In this document: positions 1-8,490 of the stretch, piece after piece
Position numbering within the stretch: position 1 is the first letter of the stretch
How the letters are laid out: the number at the start of each line of letters is the position of its first letter
Assembly: GCA_023453025.1 (NCBI GenBank)
Contig: JAEXUD010000026.1
Coordinates: 1 to 39,587, forward strand
DNA from: Bacillota bacterium
GTDB taxonomy: Bacteria; Bacillota; Clostridia; Tissierellales; Sedimentibacteraceae
Direction of reading: 5' to 3'
DNA: 39,587 nucleotides
Made by a program: the position numbers and the translations under genes
Notes under the pieces: generated by a model
Told to the model about the DNA's origin: nothing
The model's database searches: none
Seen by the model: the letters and a program-made list of their open reading frames with translations, nothing else

Positions 1-158
1 TTTCAAAGTGCTGTCCTCCTTTGTATAATGCTCTATAATTATACATTGGAGTTACATATCTTGACATCTAAAACTGTAAAATCTTATTTGTCGTTTTCTG
101 TTAATTCAATTTTATCATCTACAAATATTGGCTTAAATCGGAATCTTCAGGGAAATAC

Positions 159-1058
159 TTGAATGTTTATGGGAATGAACAAGTTTCAAATCTGAGAAAT
201 GTGACCTTGTTTACGAAAGTAGATGGGGCCAACTCGCAAGGATGGTTTATTTCTTCTAGGTCCGCAGGATTAAAGCTTCTGACAGCTCTTGACACAAGTT
301 ATGGTGTGGACCATTATAATGGTTCCGCTAATTTAGGGAATTGTGATATTTATCAGGAGTTTGGAAGTGACACAGATTCCGTTATCGTAATGGATCCTGT
401 TGATGCATCTAATAATATCTACAGAATCAGACTTGCAAACCATAATAATCGTTATCTTACAGCAAAGGATAATGATGATGTAAGATGGGAAGCTTCCGTT
501 GGTTCAGACTCACAGAAGTGGAAACTAGAACCGTGGAATGTTCCTTCGTCAAAACTTATTGCAGGGCTCGGAATCCGAAGTATTTACAACCAAAAGTATA
601 CGGGAACTTCCAATTGGATAAAAACGTATGGGTGTGCGGTATGTGGAGCTTGTAGTGTAAGTGCATTTTATAAGGGTAGTGCCTATACAATAGCCCAGGC
701 TTTTGCAGATGGGCTGTATACTGAAAGTGATGGCGTTTCCTGGCCAGCAGCAAAACACTTCTCGACAGTACAAATCACAGGATTAACTCAAGCCGGATAT
801 TTGACCAAAATAAGAGAACAAATTAGCTTGCAAAAACCTGTTTTAGTTCATACAGAAAATACTTCCACTGACGATCAACATTGGGTTGTTGCTTATGAAT
901 ATTCTGGAGCCGGTACTTCAACAGACCAAATCTTAGTTCTTGATTCGGTTCATAACGCAGGCGACCAATACGGAGTAACAAGAACTTTGAATATTTCAAT
1001 GGACCTTAACTTTGACACTTTCACCATTAAAGAACTTCGTACTACTTCTAAAAAGTAA
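159..1058 (+). CDS. Ricin-B-like lectin / C39-like peptidase protein, 5' end lost (probable pseudogene)
   Basis: The first ~130 residues look like ricin-type beta-trefoil repeats (GKYLNVYG; a second unit around YRIRLANHNNRYL, residues 88-100). Residues ~135-299 resemble a C39-like papain-fold peptidase, with a Cys-rich block YGCAVCGAC (157-165), a His in DDQHWVVAYEY (His241) and an Asp in LVLDS (Asp262). The family is normally secreted and acts on peptides or cell-surface material. The only start in this frame is a TTG at 159 with no ribosome site. Lectin-like sequence continues in frame upstream (YWLKSESSGKYL, 126-158) as far as a TAA at 102-104. The true N-terminus and signal peptide are therefore missing, probably through a frameshift near 105-125. 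The 3' part is intact and followed by a terminator. Domain calls come from motif recognition; the exact peptidase family is uncertain. Confidence 0.6.
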   Translation: MNVYGNEQVSNLRNVTLFTKVDGANSQGWFISSRSAGLKLLTALDTSYGVDHYNGSANLGNCDIYQEFGSDTDSVIVMDPVDASNNIYRIRLANHNNRYLTAKDNDDVRWEASVGSDSQKWKLEPWNVPSSKLIAGLGIRSIYNQKYTGTSNWIKTYGCAVCGACSVSAFYKGSAYTIAQAFADGLYTESDGVSWPAAKHFSTVQITGLTQAGYLTKIREQISLQKPVLVHTENTSTDDQHWVVAYEYSGAGTSTDQILVLDSVHNAGDQYGVTRTLNISMDLNFDTFTIKELRTTSKK

Positions 1059-1080
1059 GACTACACTCTATGAAGCAACA

Positions 1081-1116
1081 AACAAGCTGAAAGTCAGAAT
1101 AGGCTTTCAGCTTGTT
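1081..1116 (+). terminator. Rho-independent terminator after the lectin/peptidase gene
   Basis: A perfect 13-bp inverted repeat, AACAAGCTGAAAG (1081-1093) and its complement (1104-1116), has a 10-nt loop and is followed on the + strand by ATTCTTTTAT. The right arm touches the stop codon of the convergent lipoprotein gene, so the hairpin lies between two convergent genes. Confidence 0.75.
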
Positions 1117-1840
1117 ATTCTTTTATAAATACTAAAGAGTTTAATATATCTGCAATTGCTTCTCTGTCATCCCAGTTTAAGAATGTGTGAAATTCAACAA
1201 TTAACTCATCACTGACACGAACAAAATCCCAGTAAGAAACACTATCACCATCTTTGATTCCGCCACGTGCATATTGTATGTAAGGATATCCTTTATCCGT
1301 TATTCCGCTTGTCACTATGGCAGAATCACCATAATGGATGAGTCCCCCACCACCGTGTAAATCTTGAATGCTTTTATCCATTATGAAATCATTTGTGACC
1401 CTACTTGTACTAAATCCTTCCAGTCGTCTTTCAGAATCAAGAAACTCATCATTGCTTTGTGTCCAATCGTCAAGAACATCTATTATTATTTTACTTTTGT
1501 CCAATTCTTTGTCATCGAACTCCGGATGAGAAACAGCTTCAAAATTAAGCCCATTTTTAATTAGCCATGGATGTACAGTAGCTCTCTTAAATCCATCCTT
1601 AACAGGCTCTAACTCTAAGTTTTGGACTTGATTTTCACCAGTATTGTTTTGGTCAGAATTATTTGATTCGTTTGTTTGTTGCTCTGAATTTTCCACCTCA
1701 TCTTCTGTTTTAGGCTCTTCGATTTCATCATCTTCACTACTTTGAATTGAATGGTTCGGTACAGGATTTGGATTTTCATTTTTACAACCAGTTAAGGCAA
1801 TTGCAACGATTAATAATAAGCAAAGTTTAATTTTAATCAT
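1115..1840 (-). CDS. Predicted lipoprotein with acidic linker, unknown function
   Basis: The 241-residue protein starts with a lipoprotein signal peptide whose lipobox LTGC puts the lipidated Cys at residue 19. Residues ~20-80 are a low-complexity Glu/Asp/Asn/Gln linker. From ~85 to the end is a compact domain with the blocks YIQYARGG and SYWDFVRVSDELIVEF. I do not recognise this domain. The protein is expected to be anchored on the outer face of the cytoplasmic membrane. The start has a plausible upstream GGAGG (AATGGAGGTACC). A decayed relative of the C-terminal domain lies just upstream at 2077-2210, so the family was once duplicated here. Confidence 0.7.
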   Translation of the reverse strand: MIKIKLCLLLIVAIALTGCKNENPNPVPNHSIQSSEDDEIEEPKTEDEVENSEQQTNESNNSDQNNTGENQVQNLELEPVKDGFKRATVHPWLIKNGLNFEAVSHPEFDDKELDKSKIIIDVLDDWTQSNDEFLDSERRLEGFSTSRVTNDFIMDKSIQDLHGGGGLIHYGDSAIVTSGITDKGYPYIQYARGGIKDGDSVSYWDFVRVSDELIVEFHTFLNWDDREAIADILNSLVFIKE

Positions 1841-2076
1841 GGTACCTCCATTAATACTAAATCTATTTTATTATAAAATATTCATGTAACATTTTTTGCC
1901 CTTTTAACTCCTATAGAAATACGTCTTATATTTAAGACGTATTTTTGATATAAACAGTTCCATTAAATAGCATTTCTTATACATATTTTTATTTATAAAT
2001 CAATTGATTTTACATTAGACTGCTTAAATGCAACGTTTATCCTCTCTCTGCAAAAAAGAACGTAACTTAATATGTA

Positions 2077-2210
2077 TTCCATTTCGTTCTAGTCATCTCA
2101 ATCCGAAATTGTGTGAATTTCAATGATAATTTCATCGCTTATGCGAACAAAATTCCAGTACTCATCTTTCACCTTCTTTTATTTGGCTGGTGTATATTGT
2201 ATGTAAAGAA
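2077..2210 (-). pseudogene. Decayed paralogue of the neighbouring lipoprotein (C-terminal fragment)
   Basis: Read on the minus strand this stretch translates to YIQYTPAK, a stop, then EYWNFVRISDEIIIEIHTI. This aligns with YIQYARGG...SYWDFVRVSDELIVEFHTF in the intact lipoprotein at 1115-1840. Two further in-frame stops follow SD and DD. There is no start codon, ribosome site or signal peptide, so this is a relic of a tandem duplicate. The rest of the gap 1841-2240 shows nothing else I can name. Confidence 0.7.
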
Positions 2211-2240
2211 AGTTTTTTTTGACAAGTTGTCGTGCATCCT

Positions 2241-3209
2241 TTAAGTATTATTTTTATTTAACGGGTTAAGTTTTACTGCATCACGAAGCTGCTCTTTATC
2301 TATATGCGTGTATATTTGTGTTGTTGAAACACTTTCATGACCTAAAATTTCCTGCAAGGCTCTTATGTCAACGTGTCCGTATTGATACATCAAGGTTGCA
2401 GCGGTGTGTCGAAGCTTGTGTGGAGAATAATGCTTTCCAGCTAAACCTGCTTCATTAAAATATTTGTCAACCATGTGCTGTACACCTCTTTGAGTGAATC
2501 TTGTTTTTCGATTGCTTATAAACAGCGCATTTTCATGTCCGGGATTTGCTTCCGGTCTGACAGCCAAATAATCTTCTATTGCTTTAATACAAACATCATT
2601 CAGATAAATAGTCCGTTCCTTATTGCCCTTTCCTACAACCGTCAGTGTATCACCTTTAATTTTATCAATATTTATACCTATAAGTTCGGATAACCGTAAA
2701 CCACAGTTCAAAAACAATGTAATAATTGCATAATCACGTTCTTCATTATTACCATTGATAGAGGAGAGCATGTCCTTAGATTCATCTAAAGTGAGAGCAA
2801 CAGGCAGACGGCTGTTTTTCTTAGGTGTTTCCAAATCAACAGCAGGATTTACCGGAATTAATCTGACAATTGAATATAAGTATTTGAAAAAAGAGCGGAG
2901 GCATGCAATTTTTCGAGCTTTGGTTCTGTTTGTATTATTTCTTTCTCTGTCTATGAAACCGACAAAAGCGTGAAGATCCATGATTTTAACTTTCTTAAGT
3001 ATATCCAGAGTAACAAGGTTAATATCAATTTCATCAAATATCTCGACTTGGGAGGACAGATTATATCTCATTACAAGAAATCTATAGAAGGTTCTTAAGT
3101 CAAGAAAATATTCACTGACAGTCTTAGCAGACCTGCCTCTGATAGATAACATGTATTCTAAAAAATCACTCATGGGAGCAGGGCATAGGTCACTGTAATT
3201 TACATACAT
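2241..3209 (-). CDS. Tyrosine recombinase, XerC/XerD type
   Basis: This 322-residue site-specific recombinase has an N-terminal SAM-like core-binding domain (~10-115) and a C-terminal catalytic domain. The catalytic set is complete: Arg172 (CGLRLSEL), Lys194 (VVGKGNKER), His264-x-x-Arg267 (HKLRHTA), His291 (LGHESVSTT) and nucleophile Tyr300 (QIYTHI). Length and motifs match chromosomal Xer-type enzymes rather than large phage integrases. The start is supported by AAGGAG about 8 nt upstream. No excisionase, relaxase or phage gene lies nearby, so the target could be a local invertible or integrated element, or dimer resolution; which one cannot be told from this window. A 12-bp string just upstream (3233-3244) recurs in the palindrome at 7120-7165. 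Confidence 0.9.
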   Translation of the reverse strand: MYVNYSDLCPAPMSDFLEYMLSIRGRSAKTVSEYFLDLRTFYRFLVMRYNLSSQVEIFDEIDINLVTLDILKKVKIMDLHAFVGFIDRERNNTNRTKARKIACLRSFFKYLYSIVRLIPVNPAVDLETPKKNSRLPVALTLDESKDMLSSINGNNEERDYAIITLFLNCGLRLSELIGINIDKIKGDTLTVVGKGNKERTIYLNDVCIKAIEDYLAVRPEANPGHENALFISNRKTRFTQRGVQHMVDKYFNEAGLAGKHYSPHKLRHTAATLMYQYGHVDIRALQEILGHESVSTTQIYTHIDKEQLRDAVKLNPLNKNNT

Positions 3210-3415
3210 AATTTTCTCCTTAATACAGCAAAATGTCGCAAAATCTTTATAAGCTTAATTATATAAAAAAATGAAAAAAAAGACAAGCATAATAAACAAA
3301 AGGTTTCAGTTAATATTTTTACGTGGTATATCAACATATTTAGATACATAATAAGGCTGATAATTAGACATAATAATATAATCGTAATGCCATTATTAGA
3401 ATATAAAGGTGAGCT

Positions 3416-4108
3416 ATGAAAAAAATAGTTATTATTCCGGCTTATAATGAAAGTAATAACTTGATAGGAGTTATTGATGATCTCAGAAAAAATGCCGCTG
3501 ACTTTGATTATGTCATTATTAATGATGGCTCAACAGATAATACAATATTTTTATGCCGTGAGAAAGGCTTCAATGTAATTGATTTGCCAATAAATTTAGG
3601 TATTGGCGCAAGTGTTCAGACAGGGTACATCTATGCGTTGGAAAACAACTATGACATAGCTGTACAATTTGATGGAGACGGACAGCATGATGCCGAATAT
3701 CTGGATAAAATGTATGATGAAATGATTAAAAACGGCAGTGATATAGTTATCGGTTCAAGATATCTGTCTAAAGAGGGGTTCCAATCAACAGCTTTAAGAA
3801 GGTTTGGTATTAAAATATTATCTAAGCTCATTAAAGTTTTACATAAGCAAGAAATTAAGGATGTAACATCAGGCCTTAGGATGATTAACAAAAAGGTAAT
3901 GACGGCCTTCGTAGAAAATTACCCCCATGACTACCCAGAGCCTGAAACAATTGCTTTTTGTATGCGCAAAAAATTCAAAATTACAGAAGTACCTGTAACA
4001 ATGAATTCACGAAATGAAGGTAAGTCTTCAATCAATAAAATACAGTCAATATACTATATGCTAAAGGTTAGTTTTTCAATAATCATTGACTACTACAAAA
4101 AATTATAG
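3416..4108 (+). CDS. Family 2 glycosyltransferase (polyprenyl-phosphate sugar synthase type)
   Basis: The 230-residue GT-A fold enzyme has the nucleotide-sugar motif VIIPAYNES (residues 4-12), VIINDGSTDNT, NLGIGASVQTGY, the metal-binding DGDGQHD and IGSRY. It resembles DPM1/GtrB-type enzymes that load a sugar onto undecaprenyl phosphate at the inner membrane face, but it lacks the C-terminal membrane helices of GtrB. It opens a tightly packed + strand operon with DUF2304, DUF6020-like and DMT-family membrane proteins. Together these suggest a lipid-linked sugar donor that is made, flipped and used for an external glycosylation. AAAGGTG precedes the ATG. The sugar and acceptor are unknown. Confidence 0.88.
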   Translation: MKKIVIIPAYNESNNLIGVIDDLRKNAADFDYVIINDGSTDNTIFLCREKGFNVIDLPINLGIGASVQTGYIYALENNYDIAVQFDGDGQHDAEYLDKMYDEMIKNGSDIVIGSRYLSKEGFQSTALRRFGIKILSKLIKVLHKQEIKDVTSGLRMINKKVMTAFVENYPHDYPEPETIAFCMRKKFKITEVPVTMNSRNEGKSSINKIQSIYYMLKVSFSIIIDYYKKL

Positions 4109-4125
4109 ACAAAAGAGGTATTAGT

Positions 4126-4488
4126 ATGAATGTGGTAACACAAGTATGGATTTTTATTATATCAGTTAGTATTATAATTTACCTGTTTGAAAAGATACGA
4201 AAACAAAAATACAGCGTTAAATTTTCTATGCCTTGGTTTTTAGCTTTTTTGATTGTTATTATATTAGTAATTTTTCCAAATTTGATAGACAAAATAGCAA
4301 TGGTGTTAGGAATAAAGGAGCCGACAAATGCTATATTCTTTCTTGCAATATGCATTCTTGCCGGCAATATCATTAATCTTTCATTTTCAATGTCTGAATC
4401 TAAAAAGCAATCGATTAGACTGGTTCAGGAAATTGCGCTTTTAAAGAGCGAACTGACGGATAATAAAGAGAAAGACGGTGAAAAATGA
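4126..4488 (+). CDS. DUF2304 family membrane protein
   Basis: The 120-residue protein has three hydrophobic helices (about residues 5-22, 36-55 and 66-88) and a charged C-terminal tail (QEIALLKSELTDNKEKD) that could form a short coiled coil. The size and the conserved placement directly behind a GT2 gene match DUF2304. This family habitually sits beside polyprenyl-phosphate glycosyltransferases, probably as a membrane partner of the soluble GT2. Its stop overlaps the next start (ATGA), implying coupled translation. Function is inferred only from context. Confidence 0.75.
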   Translation: MNVVTQVWIFIISVSIIIYLFEKIRKQKYSVKFSMPWFLAFLIVIILVIFPNLIDKIAMVLGIKEPTNAIFFLAICILAGNIINLSFSMSESKKQSIRLVQEIALLKSELTDNKEKDGEK

Positions 4489-6296
4489 AATCAGTAACTT
4501 CAAGCAAGGTAACAGGATTTTTGTTATGGATTTTGTACTCTAATATATTAATATATACATCTTTTTATTTTAACTGGAGGCAACAGCTTATTCAAAGCGC
4601 TTATATGATAACGGTTATTATTATACTGATAAGCATTGTATCTGTTATATGGATGCACAAAAATAAAGATTCAGAAAGCACAAAGACAATAACATCTTTG
4701 AAAATGCATTTTGGGAACTATGTACTTACTATTATATTTGGGTTAATTGTCAGTTTTTTTTATTTCGGAAAATCCTTTTTATATGATAATACCGGTTACT
4801 GGATTACTTTAAACAAGCTGCATTACTTTTTATTATTATCAATAACTGCAGTTATTTATATTTTTTTGTCCTTCAGCTTACTTGATATGTTTAGAATGTA
4901 CATTATAGACATATCAGATACAGGCATAGATTACCGAACTCATTATTTTATATTATTTATTATACAAGCTGCTATACTTGGAGCATATTTTTACGGTCTC
5001 AATCCGGGAAATATGTCTTATGACACCTACAATCAGGTAAGCCAGCTTAAAGGCATTATTTCTTTTAATACATGGCATCCTATCGGTCACACACTTTTTA
5101 TTGGGCTGTTGTTAAAAATTTGGGACAATTATGCCATAATTACAATATTTCAAATTTTATTTTTTTCTGCAGTTACTTCAGCATTCTATATTATGCTTTT
5201 AAAAAACAGAGTTAAATGGCAATTAATTTATGTTACCGCCATAGTAATGAGTACAATTCCTTCAACCGGCGTAAATGTAGTAACACAATGGAAGGATATA
5301 CCTTTTACTGTAGGGCTTTTATGGGGAACCTTAATACTTTTTAAACTGACATTAGAAAGGGAATATTTCAGTAAAATTTTCCATGTATTTGAATTTATTT
5401 TTTGCCTGCTTACAATATGCCTCTTCCGTTTTAACGGAATATTAGCATTTATATTAATGCTGGCATTAGCATTTATATATGTAATTAACAGTAAAAATAA
5501 AATTCAAAAAAGAAATTACTATATTTCTACGGCAACTATATTTTTGATAGTTATTTTAATAAATAATGTAATACCTGATAGATTACAAGCAGTTCCAAAT
5601 CCACCCGGTATGAAACTGCGTCCTGTATATCAAGGTTTTGCTGCTATGTATGTGAGTGGGGAAGAGGATGACCTTAGCAGTCAAAACAGAAAATTGATTG
5701 AAACTGTTTGTGCCCCTGAACAAATGTACGAATTTTATAATCCATACTTTGCTGATACACTTTCAAGCAATACACCTAAGTTTTTAAATAATCTTTCAAA
5801 AATAAATACCGGTACAGCTTTGAAAATGTACATTGAAGCATTAATCAAAGAACCAGAAGTAATTATCGGAGATAAACTCAACCTTGCAACCACCATGTGG
5901 TCGGTTACTAAAGATCCGTTTAGTTACAATAACGCCTATACAACAGTAATCCAAAAGGAAATGACAGAGGAATTCGGAGTATCAAGATCTGAAAATATAA
6001 TGACAAGAGTAGTTGAAAAAATCGCTGGAATAACATATTATGAAAATTACCTGTCAAATACATTGGTATGGAGAACCGGATTTTTTCTGGCACTGGAATT
6101 TATATTGATGCTTTACGTAATAATTATAAGAGATAAAAGGTTAAGTTTATTTATACCGCTGTTAAGCAATGCCCTAATAGTGTTTCTGACAATGCCTGCT
6201 CAGGATTATAGATATCTTTGGTTTATAAATCTTATTTTCCCGTTTTTAGTGTTGGCCTGCTCGGTAAAATTGCCGGAAGATAATCGAAGGAAATAG
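4485..6296 (+). CDS. Polytopic membrane protein, DUF6020-like, candidate GT-C glycosyltransferase
   Basis: The 603-residue protein has roughly 11-13 transmembrane segments. After the first five comes a polar block NPGNMSYDTYNQVSQLKG followed by TWHPIGHTL, a pattern typical of DUF6020-like proteins. The acidic Asp in the first large outside segment is reminiscent of GT-C enzymes that use lipid-linked sugars. A ~200-residue non-membrane segment (about 370-525) lies between membrane blocks and probably faces outside. Start and stop overlap the DUF2304 gene by 4 nt. Together with the GT2 and the DMT protein it probably transfers a sugar from undecaprenyl phosphate to a surface acceptor. The assignment rests on topology and context, not on a proven motif. 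Confidence 0.7.
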   Translation: MKSVTSSKVTGFLLWILYSNILIYTSFYFNWRQQLIQSAYMITVIIILISIVSVIWMHKNKDSESTKTITSLKMHFGNYVLTIIFGLIVSFFYFGKSFLYDNTGYWITLNKLHYFLLLSITAVIYIFLSFSLLDMFRMYIIDISDTGIDYRTHYFILFIIQAAILGAYFYGLNPGNMSYDTYNQVSQLKGIISFNTWHPIGHTLFIGLLLKIWDNYAIITIFQILFFSAVTSAFYIMLLKNRVKWQLIYVTAIVMSTIPSTGVNVVTQWKDIPFTVGLLWGTLILFKLTLEREYFSKIFHVFEFIFCLLTICLFRFNGILAFILMLALAFIYVINSKNKIQKRNYYISTATIFLIVILINNVIPDRLQAVPNPPGMKLRPVYQGFAAMYVSGEEDDLSSQNRKLIETVCAPEQMYEFYNPYFADTLSSNTPKFLNNLSKINTGTALKMYIEALIKEPEVIIGDKLNLATTMWSVTKDPFSYNNAYTTVIQKEMTEEFGVSRSENIMTRVVEKIAGITYYENYLSNTLVWRTGFFLALEFILMLYVIIIRDKRLSLFIPLLSNALIVFLTMPAQDYRYLWFINLIFPFLVLACSVKLPEDNRRK

Positions 6297-6312
6297 AGGA
6301 GAGAAGAGAGCT

Positions 6313-6657
6313 GTGTATAATTTTATTGCATACATTTTATTTACTGTAATGGGACTTTTCTTGATGAAACTGTCAGGAGAACCTATTAAGCTTGGAATTA
6401 ATGAAGGATTGTTTTTCTTTAACATAACACTTAAAATGGCTTTAGCTTTATTATTTTATGCGTCCAGCTTTTTCTTATGGACCGGAATTGTATCCAAAAA
6501 TGATTTAAGCTTTATAGTACCATTTTCATCTGCAATAGTAAATGTAATATCAGTAGTAATTGGAATACTTATATTTCAGGAGTCTGTTAATATATATAAA
6601 GTTGTCGGTATTATAATGGCAATCATGGGTGTAGCATTGATGAATTATAATAATTGA
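6313..6657 (+). CDS. Small EamA/DMT-superfamily protein, ArnE/EmrE-like (candidate lipid-sugar flippase)
   Basis: The 114-residue protein consists almost entirely of four membrane helices, as in the small multidrug resistance/ArnE half-size DMT proteins. The C-terminal helix pair carries the familiar IFQESVNIYKVVGIIMAIMG pattern. The start is GTG, preceded by a purine-rich GAGGAGAG stretch. As the last gene of the glycosylation operon it could flip the undecaprenyl-linked sugar made by the GT2 enzyme, as ArnE/F do for aminoarabinose. Drug efflux is the less likely alternative. Half-size DMT proteins normally dimerise. Confidence 0.75.
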   Translation: MYNFIAYILFTVMGLFLMKLSGEPIKLGINEGLFFFNITLKMALALLFYASSFFLWTGIVSKNDLSFIVPFSSAIVNVISVVIGILIFQESVNIYKVVGIIMAIMGVALMNYNN

Positions 6658-6714
6658 TAATAGATATTGTATTTAATATACCATACTATAGGCTAAAAAT
6701 TAAAAGGCCATCAT

Positions 6715-6770
6715 TTTGACTTAGTTTTCTGGCATTAACTTACAGAATATCTAAGTCAAATTGTTTTTAT
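6715..6770 (+). terminator. Terminator of the glycosylation operon
   Basis: Arms TTTGACTTAG (6715-6724) and CTAAGTCAAA (6751-6760) pair perfectly. An inner TTCTG/CAGAA pair (6727-6731 and 6743-6747) extends the hairpin, and TTGTTTTTAT follows. It lies about 60 nt after the last gene. The remaining non-coding stretch 6771-7119 shows only AT-rich sequence with no gene or motif I can support. Confidence 0.7.
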
Positions 6771-7119
6771 AGAAATTCTTCAGGTATAAATGCTCAAGAA
6801 ATAAATTAACTTTCGTTAAAACGCATTTTAAAGCCTCGGATTTTTAGGGGTATGAATAATAGCTGAATACATAGCCATTTAGCTAAGTATCGATATATTA
6901 ATTTACAAGCTCAACAAGTAGCTGACCAAGAATATTTATCGCTATATATAACAATAAAATTTTTACTAAAATAAAAATAATCTATAATCTAGTTTATTAA
7001 AATATAAAAAATAAAAATGAAAACAATAAAATATTGTATAAAAAGTTTTAAGCTAAATTTGGGCTCAAAAGTGCTAAATATTGAAATTTGAGGTATTTGC
7101 AGGTCTGTTCTTCGTTTTT

Positions 7120-7165
7120 ACCCAACTTATGTCGCAAAATAGATATTTTGCGACATAAGTTGGGT
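7120..7165. repeat. Perfect 22-bp inverted repeat with 2-nt spacer
   Basis: The left arm at 7120-7141 begins ACCCAACTTATG and contains GTCGCAAAATA. The right arm at 7144-7165 is its exact complement, with only GA between them. No T-run follows on either strand, so it is not an ordinary terminator. The inner string ATGTCGCAAAAT also occurs at 3233-3244, just upstream of the tyrosine recombinase gene. It could be a recombination or protein-binding site, or an extruding cruciform. Confidence 0.85.
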
Positions 7166-7171
7166 CTATTC

Positions 7172-7200
7172 TAGTGGAGATTTTTGTCAAATCTCCACTA
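7172..7200. repeat. 12-bp inverted repeat next to the palindrome
   Basis: TAGTGGAGATTT (7172-7183) and its complement AAATCTCCACTA (7189-7200) flank TTGTC. It lies right after the stop of the polysaccharide deacetylase gene in transcription order and may act as its terminator, but the minus strand has no clear U-tract beyond it. Confidence 0.6.
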
Positions 7201-7216
7201 TTTCCTCTGTAATATT

Positions 7217-8170
7217 TCATTTTTTGTACATGTTGTAATATTGTTGACCAGCTGTAGGTGTAATTTCTCTGTATTCAAATAATTCATCTATTGTCACAAG
7301 CTGAAATCCTCTTTGAATTAACTCCGGAATTATTATCCTGGATGCTTGTGTGGTACTGTCGTATAAATCGTGCATCAATATTATGTCTCCGTCTTTCACA
7401 TTTTCAAGAATTGTTTTATTAATAATTTCAGAATTTCTATTTTCCCAGTCCCGTGTGTCAATAGACCATTTAATAATCGGTTTTTGTATTTTTTTATTTA
7501 ACTCTTCATTTGTTGCACCGTATGGCGGTCTCATTACTGATGGTGTGTAACCGGTGGCTGAATATATCAAATCATCTGTTCCTTTGATTTGCTTGTACAA
7601 TTCTTCATCACTTATTTCTGTCAGGTATTTGTGGTTATAGCTGTGATTGCCTATTTGATTACCTTCTTCAATAATTCTATTTAAAATATCTTTGTTGCTA
7701 TTTACTTTTAAACCTAACACAAAGAATGTTGCGGCAGAATTATTTTCTTCCAGTATATTTAATATTTCCGATGTAAATTTAGATGGACCGTCATCATATG
7801 TTAAAGCTATCATTGGCTTATTTGGGTCTATCAACCTTCTACCTGCTTTTCCTTCCACCACCTTTCCCTCAATAGGTCCAGGCGCTTCAGTCATAGTATA
7901 TTGGGCATTACCTGAATTAGGTGTTTTATCCTGCGTATTACTTTTAACATCGCTATCAATATCATCATTTTCTTCTATAGCCGGCTCGTTAGAATTTTTC
8001 TCTAATTTTATTATCTGATTAACATCAGGTATTTGTATTTCAGATTCATCAAACTGTTTACTGTCAATATCAGTAATATCACCTTGAATATTGGCTTTAG
8101 CATTAGTTATTATTGAGCTCATCGACAATATAATCATCAAAATAAATGATATAATCATTATTTTTTTCAT
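7217..8170 (-). CDS. Exported polysaccharide deacetylase (NodB domain)
   Basis: The 317-residue protein has an N-terminal signal/anchor helix (residues 4-22), an acidic low-complexity spacer (~30-110) and a carbohydrate esterase 4 domain. The five NodB motifs are visible: TYDDG (124-128), NHSYNH (175-180), RPPYG (214-218), the Asp-Trp motif in DTRDW (238-242) and ILMHD (264-268). The two His of NHSYNH and an Asp of TYDDG bind the metal. Family members remove acetyl groups from peptidoglycan or other N-acetylated glycans outside the cell. GGGGG about 9 nt upstream marks the start. It stands alone between non-coding stretches. The true substrate is not shown. Confidence 0.92.
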   Translation of the reverse strand: MKKIMIISFILMIILSMSSIITNAKANIQGDITDIDSKQFDESEIQIPDVNQIIKLEKNSNEPAIEENDDIDSDVKSNTQDKTPNSGNAQYTMTEAPGPIEGKVVEGKAGRRLIDPNKPMIALTYDDGPSKFTSEILNILEENNSAATFFVLGLKVNSNKDILNRIIEEGNQIGNHSYNHKYLTEISDEELYKQIKGTDDLIYSATGYTPSVMRPPYGATNEELNKKIQKPIIKWSIDTRDWENRNSEIINKTILENVKDGDIILMHDLYDSTTQASRIIIPELIQRGFQLVTIDELFEYREITPTAGQQYYNMYKK

Positions 8171-8414
8171 TATAAATATATCCCCCTATATATTTTTTTA
8201 TATATAAATCATATATCTAATTATATTGAACTTCAATATTAACTAAAAGGATATACAGCCAGATATATCATAGTAATAGCAGTTGTTTGAAACAATACCA
8301 TTTGTTATCACTTTATCATTGTTATTATCAGCTCCTGTCTTACAAAACATATAAAAAACCAAGGAATCGATATCCTGATTTCGTGCTTACCCCTAATTTT
8401 GAAACGGTAAAAAA

Positions 8415-8440
8415 AAGTAGCCATATTATAATGACTACTT
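8415..8440 (-). terminator. Terminator of the double-cubane redox operon (bidirectional form)
   Basis: AAGTAG (8415-8420) pairs with CTACTT (8435-8440), with an inner CAT/ATG pair around ATTATA. The hairpin is flanked by a T-run on both strands. It follows the DUF3343 gene, so its main role is probably to end the minus-strand operon. The rest of 8171-8490 contains only AT-rich sequence with nothing else recognisable. Confidence 0.65.
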
Positions 8441-8490
8441 ATTTTTTTTACTGAACAGTGATCTTAAACAATCGATTAAATTCAGTCAAT

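Noticed and set aside
2241..3209. Prophage or integrative element marked by the tyrosine recombinase
   Set aside because: No excisionase, relaxase, capsid or tRNA attachment site is visible, and the enzyme is Xer-length.
7120..7165. Rho-independent terminator
   Set aside because: The perfect palindrome lacks a T-run on both sides and has a 2-nt loop, unlike the nearby true terminators.
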